Shown in pieces: positions 8,001 to 10,080 of a DNA stretch of 10,080 nucleotides; position 1 is the first letter of the stretch; the number at the start of each line of letters is the position of its first letter. The notes under the pieces are model-generated. The model ran no database searches. It had not been told where the DNA came from and saw only the letters and a list, made by a program, of their open reading frames with translations. This DNA comes from Bacteroidales bacterium (GTDB taxonomy: Bacteria; Bacteroidota; Bacteroidia; Bacteroidales; UBA7960). The stretch lies in assembly GCA_007124575.1 (NCBI GenBank), contig SLEW01000265.1, positions 1 through 10,080 of the forward strand. The letters are read 5' to 3'. A program made the position numbers and the translations under genes.

Positions 8001-8071
8001 AGCTGGGCAAATGACACGTTGCCATAAAGCAACAAAGCAACAAATATGGATAAGTATGCAAAATGTTTCAT
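5009..8071 (-). CDS. T9SS-exported multidomain phospholipase D/nuclease-like protein
   Basis: A 1020-residue protein from ATG 8071. Residues 1-22 are a signal peptide (core YLSIFVALLLYG, cleavage near SFA/Q). Then come: a jelly-roll-like domain (about 24-165; FEDFEQGEKSYYASGY opening), an ASPM/Hydin-like Ig domain (about 170-278; LQIRNGGEQDLVV, FYSNDPE), two OB-fold-like modules (about 284-470; TMVTVAGWVTVA, DSIVVTGEL), an FN3-like domain (about 472-562) and a phospholipase D unit with two HKD half-sites: H674-x-K676-x4-D681 (QMHNKFAVID) and H852-x-K854-x4-D859 (LLHHKYALID) followed by GSHNWS (872-877). The tail from about 938 (NYPNPFRNDTYVQFTL, YDLMGRR, DGVYILRL) is a type A T9SS sorting domain, so the protein should be secreted or cell-surface attached. 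Two intact HKD motifs predict phosphodiester hydrolysis; OB modules favour a nucleic-acid substrate over lipid, which is inference. Confidence 0.9.
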   Translation of the reverse strand: MKHFAYLSIFVALLLYGNVSFAQLFEDFEQGEKSYYASGYDDLETGEWFFDDALIGNTALDKKNGSRAARIRNGHIAMNFDYPNGLVEVSFYGADFSSDTGGEVQVEYSVDAGNSWSDLGDPVQLTPDLTQYSVSGSIEGNVRLRFTKTAGNRINIDDVLITDYIETTEHPSFILHINDLAYISGSTFSFGTTTGEAHASLQIRNGGEQDLVVSSFDIDGEGFTLDAEMPVTLETLETVTYNLMFENEEPGEHTAALTFYSNDPENETFVVQLVAETLDTSMPIPISEARELPQGTMVTVAGWVTVASQFAGPVYFQDETAGIAWYNDEIMREEWLVGAVIGDSIVVTGELGNFNNLLQLVNDTGFEVFPESNMEQIPLEITMSQLNTGNYEGFLVSITDLEFEDSGMFSGGTNYTVADPSGEGQVRIDNFTNIPGTPIPNSLTEITGAAGRFLNDNQLLPRFTDDILTLSGPVITTSPPYEYSASGESITFKWETMQAGHSEVRYGTTPELEMGAIVDEEHKTGHTITIPDLDPATIYKVQLRSAFDADTSATSIYITSTASPAGTSGEILAFFNKEVAHELATIREADQNIHFADKLIEYIQMAEETAEFAFYSLSGSVGSQVTNEIINAHNRGVDVRVVASGHTGSENPLITQMANAGVNAVQSIGDEQMHNKFAVIDVHHADPSKSWIITSSWNATDQGTHDQFQNMVAIQDVALARAYWLEFNQMWGGDSGSFNASQAQFGPDKEIVNPSVFWVGDDETRVEVFFSPQANTESHINRSLSQAESNIDLALNIITRRPISNTMLERYNQGVKVRGVLGAISGQGNEWDYLSGWADVHHFPQGEFGLLHHKYALIDGEATTYKSRVITGSHNWSANANFSNDENTLIIHSQRVVNEYFQEFGARYWQAGGEDDFDVSVPVTEPAGLTAGDDFLLTNYPNPFRNDTYVQFTLDKDEGVTLEVYDLMGRRREVLLNGHQAGPGTHDVHFNASGYPDGVYILRLVTARGQSASRTISVIR

Positions 8072-8153
8072 CAGAGAAATAATAATTAAAGATTACAATG
8101 TGTTTAATATGTTCAATTAATTGATTTTGAGCCTCATAGAATAGTTTACACTG

Positions 8154-8161
8154 CAAATGTA
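8154..8161 (-). promoter_or_regulatory. Candidate -7 element for the phospholipase D-like gene
   Basis: Read on the minus strand this is TACATTTG, a perfect TAnnTTTG match, about 83 bp upstream of ATG 8071. No good TTG is found at the expected distance further upstream, so support is partial. The gap to the divergent Rrf2 gene is AT-rich and also holds TTTCGAC twice (8183-8189 and 8191-8197). Confidence 0.45.
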
Positions 8162-8257
8162 AGCATAAATAAATGAAAGAATTTTCGACCTTTCGACATT
8201 CCAACATTTTGGCTTTTTTTTACTTTTAATTCTTTTTAAGAAAAAAATACCGAATTA

Positions 8258-8290
8258 TTTGTTTTTGCAAAAAAATAATATGTATATTTG
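8258..8290 (+). promoter_or_regulatory. Promoter of the Rrf2-ferredoxin-hcp module
   Basis: TTTG at 8258-8261 and TATATTTG at 8283-8290, a perfect TAnnTTTG, are separated by 21 bp, fitting the Bacteroidota promoter pattern. The implied transcription start is near 8297, about 27 nt before the GTG at 8324. This placement means the TTG at 8288 lies inside the -7 element and is not the start codon. Confidence 0.65.
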
Positions 8291-8302
8291 CGTATTCAAA
8301 TA
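8285..8302. promoter_or_regulatory. Inverted repeat over the Rrf2 promoter, candidate operator
   Basis: TATTTG (8285-8290) and CAAATA (8297-8302) form a perfect 6-bp inverted repeat around a 6-bp spacer, and GTATT/AATAC (8292-8303) forms a second overlapping dyad. They overlap the -7 element and the predicted transcription start, a position suited to autorepression by the adjacent Rrf2 protein. The AT-rich context makes chance occurrence possible. Confidence 0.35.
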
Positions 8303-8323
8303 CTGTTATTATTATTTAATCTT

Positions 8324-8755
8324 GTGAAAAGTATTTTAAACATATCAGAAGCTGCCACCATCGCCATCCACAGCATGAAGGTAATCGCCAACAGCCAGGG
8401 GTCGATGAACAGGGAACAGATAGCAGCTCAAACGGGCTTTTCAAAGAATCACACGGCTAAGGTGCTGCAGATTCTTGTAAGACACCGTTTGCTAAAGTCC
8501 ACTCGTGGTCCGGGTGGTGGTTTTCGGTTAGGAAGAGATGCGCGCGATATCAGCCTGATGGATATCTATCGCGTGATAGATGGCAACCTGGAAACACACA
8601 ATTGCGGTCTGGATTGTGCTGTATGTCCGGTACAGGCATGTATTTTCGGCGGACTGGAAGACAAGTTCACCAATGAGTTCATGGCATACCTGAATAAAAC
8701 AAAACTGGCAGTGATTCCTGCAGCAGAAAGAAAAGCAACAGAAAAGATCGCATGA
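8324..8755 (+). CDS. Rrf2 family transcriptional regulator with Fe-S type cysteines
   Basis: The start is set at GTG 8324, giving 143 residues opening MKSILNISEAATIAIHSM, the typical Rrf2 N-terminus; the longer frame from TTG 8288 would begin inside the promoter. The winged helix-turn-helix covers about residues 8-70: MNREQIAAQTGFSKNHTAKVLQ is the recognition region and TRGPGGGFRL the conserved Rrf2 wing. The cluster region NCGLDCAVCPVQACIFG holds C94, C98, C101 and C106, one more Cys than the three of IscR/NsrR and with shorter spacing. Rrf2 proteins of this kind sense NO, oxygen or cluster status through a [2Fe-2S] or [4Fe-4S] cluster. The ferredoxin gene follows after 66 bp and hcp after that, so an NO/nitrosative-stress (NsrR-like) role is the best guess; calling it NsrR itself would go too far. 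Confidence 0.88.
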   Translation: MKSILNISEAATIAIHSMKVIANSQGSMNREQIAAQTGFSKNHTAKVLQILVRHRLLKSTRGPGGGFRLGRDARDISLMDIYRVIDGNLETHNCGLDCAVCPVQACIFGGLEDKFTNEFMAYLNKTKLAVIPAAERKATEKIA

Positions 8756-8821
8756 AAGGGCAGCATAAAGATGGCCCCAAGCAACCATTTAAGCAACAAT
8801 GCATAACAAAAGTATAATCCA

Positions 8822-9817
8822 ATGAAAAGAACAATCATCAAAATAGACGAAGACCTCTGCAACGGTTGCGGTCTATGCGTAGAAGGATGCCATGAAGGTG
8901 CCCTGCAAATGATCGATGGCAAGGCCCGCATGATCAGCGACCTTTACTGTGACGGGCTGGGAGCTTGTATTCCGGAATGCCCGGTAGGTGCGATCACTCT
9001 TGAAGAAAGGGAAGCCGAGCCCTATGATGAGGTCAGGGTCATGGAACGCATCTCCCCGAAAGGGGAAGCCACCATCCTGGCGCACCTGAACCACCTTATC
9101 GACCATAACCAGGACGAATTCGTGGCCCAAGGCGTCCAATACATTAAAGACCACAAACTGGATGTAGACCTTTCCAAACTGAAAAAACAAAGTAATCACT
9201 CTGAATCTTTATCAGCAACCATGCATCAACACACATCTAAAAAAGAGGCCGCAGTTGCGGGAGCAGCTGCTGGCACGGAGGCAGTAACTGCCGAAGCAAC
9301 CCCGAAGCAAACCACACAAAAAGCACATGTCCATGGGGGTGGCTGTCCGGGTTCGCGAATCATGCAATTTGCCAACAACGGTGATTCCAAACCGGCAGAG
9401 CCCTCTGAGGCTGATAAAAGCTCCGGTGGCTCCAGCAGTGCCCTGAGGCAGTGGCCGGTACAGCTCCACCTGGTCAACCCCCAGGCCCCCTACTTCCAAA
9501 AGGCCGATGTATTGCTGGCAGCCGATTGTGTGGCCTTCTCCATGGGCAACTTCCACAGCGATTTCCTGGCCGGGAAAGGGTTGGCCATCGCCTGCCCAAA
9601 GCTCGACCAGGGCAAGGAAATGTATATTGAGAAACTGACCAGCATGATCAACGATGCGCACATCAACACCCTCACCGTAATGGTCATGGAAGTACCCTGC
9701 TGCACAGGCCTTTTGCAAATAGCGAAACAAGCCGCCGACAGAGCCTCACGCAAGGTGCCCGTAAAAGCGATCAACGTGAGCCTCCAGGGAGAAGTAATCA
9801 ACGAGGAATGGGTCTGA
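8822..9817 (+). CDS. 4Fe-4S ferredoxin-like protein with C-terminal cysteine-containing domain, hcp partner
   Basis: A 331-residue protein from ATG 8822. Residues 1-62 form a bacterial-type ferredoxin domain: C13-x2-C16-x2-C19-x3-C23 is a complete first motif, but the second motif has C43, C49 and C53 with Leu46 where the second Cys should be (YCDGLGACIPECP). A conserved-looking helical segment (about 65-120) follows, then a low-complexity Ala/Thr/Ser/His-rich linker (about 122-208) carrying HVHGGGCPGSR (C175), then an alpha/beta-looking domain (about 209-331) with C236 (AADCVAFS), C258 (ACPKLD) and C293-C294 (VPCCTG). Related ferredoxins occur beside hcp in sulfate reducers and clostridia, where they are thought to feed electrons to Hcp. 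Here hcp starts 113 bp downstream, in line with that role. Probably cytoplasmic. Function of the C-terminal domain is unknown to me; the extra cysteines may bind another cluster. Confidence 0.85.
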   Translation: MKRTIIKIDEDLCNGCGLCVEGCHEGALQMIDGKARMISDLYCDGLGACIPECPVGAITLEEREAEPYDEVRVMERISPKGEATILAHLNHLIDHNQDEFVAQGVQYIKDHKLDVDLSKLKKQSNHSESLSATMHQHTSKKEAAVAGAAAGTEAVTAEATPKQTTQKAHVHGGGCPGSRIMQFANNGDSKPAEPSEADKSSGGSSSALRQWPVQLHLVNPQAPYFQKADVLLAADCVAFSMGNFHSDFLAGKGLAIACPKLDQGKEMYIEKLTSMINDAHINTLTVMVMEVPCCTGLLQIAKQAADRASRKVPVKAINVSLQGEVINEEWV

Positions 9818-9856
9818 CAAAATCACAAAAACCAACAACCCTTATATTCCTCTAAC

Positions 9857-9888
9857 CTGGTAAACTAGTAACCTGGTAATCCAGTAAT
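9857..9888 (+). repeat. Degenerate octamer tandem array upstream of hcp
   Basis: Four consecutive 8-bp units, CTGGTAAA, CTAGTAAC, CTGGTAAT and CCAGTAAT, fit C(T/C)(G/A)GTAAN. Equivalently, TAACCTGGTAA recurs at 9853-9863 and 9869-9879. The array sits in the 113-bp ferredoxin-hcp gap, about 40 bp before the hcp start; no TAnnTTTG promoter element is seen there. Confidence 0.65.
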
Positions 9889-9930
9889 GCAAAGACTTTA
9901 ATCCAAATGTTAAACCAAAAACCAAGAACT

Positions 9931-10080
9931 ATGAGTATGTTTTGTTTTCAATGTCAGGAAGCCGCAAAAGGCACAGGATGCACCGTAAAAGGTGTTTGTG
10001 GAAAAGAACCTGAAGTAGCAGGTATCCAGGATGTAATGATGTATTTCCTTAAAGGGATGTCGGTTTACGCCAACATGGCC
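9931..10080 (+). CDS. hcp: Hybrid cluster protein (hydroxylamine/NO reductase), 3' end missing
   Basis: The frame from ATG 9931 is open through the right window edge, showing the first 50 residues of a protein that is usually about 530-550 residues long. It opens MSMFCFQCQEAAKGTGCTVK, with C5-x2-C8-x8-C17-x5-C23 forming the N-terminal Fe-S cluster motif typical of Hcp from anaerobes (CFQCQE...GCTVKGVCGK). ATG 9937 is an alternative start giving MFCFQCQ, which is as common in the family. Hcp reduces hydroxylamine in vitro and is thought mainly to detoxify NO by reducing it to N2O in the cytoplasm, using its hybrid 4Fe-2O-2S cluster; the cluster ligands lie beyond the window. It is the last visible gene of the Rrf2-ferredoxin-hcp group and probably takes electrons from the upstream ferredoxin-like protein. 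Identification is confident despite truncation. Confidence 0.93.
   Translation, partial: MSMFCFQCQEAAKGTGCTVKGVCGKEPEVAGIQDVMMYFLKGMSVYANMA

Noticed and set aside
8288..8323. TTG 8288 as start of the Rrf2 gene
   Set aside because: The TTG is part of the -7 promoter element, and the extra twelve residues are not found at Rrf2 N-termini; GTG 8324 gives the standard MKSILNISEAA opening.
9212..9730. Minus-strand frame of 172 codons
   Set aside because: Antisense to the ferredoxin-like gene; cysteine- and glycine-rich translation with no family resemblance, typical of a shadow frame.

Overview
The window looks like chromosomal DNA from a member of the Bacteroidota. The evidence is a large secreted protein ending in a type IX secretion system (T9SS) sorting domain, promoter-like TAnnTTTG elements with an upstream TTG or TTTG (the Bacteroidota sigma-factor pattern), weak Shine-Dalgarno sequences, and several T9SS/Bacteroidota-style protein families. 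I cannot place it below phylum level. I see no tRNA, rRNA, CRISPR array, transposase or phage gene.

Left part, plus strand (1-4026). The 3' end of an M14 zinc carboxypeptidase-like gene is cut by the window edge. It is followed by a small exported DUF2147 protein with a hairpin terminator, then a diiron membrane oxidase of the alternative oxidase family whose motifs look closer to the plastid terminal oxidase (PTOX) type. A 10-TM EamA/DMT transporter follows 16 bp later, probably in the same transcript and starting at TTG.

Middle part, minus strand (4186-8071). A 1020-residue exported protein carries a signal peptide, a jelly-roll-like region, an ASPM/Hydin-like Ig domain, two OB-fold-like modules, an FN3-like domain, two HKD phospholipase D/nuclease half-sites and a T9SS tail. 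A DUF169 protein follows on the same strand. The DUF169 gene is bracketed by short repeated words: a 12-bp direct repeat on both sides, a 21-bp tandem array on one side and an inverted core of that array on the other.

Right part, plus strand (8258-10080). This is a nitrosative-stress-type module: an Rrf2 regulator with a four-cysteine cluster region, a ferredoxin-like protein with an incomplete second cluster motif and a cysteine-containing C-terminal domain, and the start of hcp (hybrid cluster protein, hydroxylamine/NO reductase), cut by the right edge. A promoter with an overlapping inverted repeat precedes the Rrf2 gene, and a degenerate octamer array lies just upstream of hcp.

The most unusual gene is the PTOX/AOX-like oxidase. 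Alternative oxidases are insensitive to cyanide and NO, so its presence about 5 kb from an Rrf2-Hcp module invites the question of shared control. That link is inference: the two loci are separated by oppositely oriented genes.
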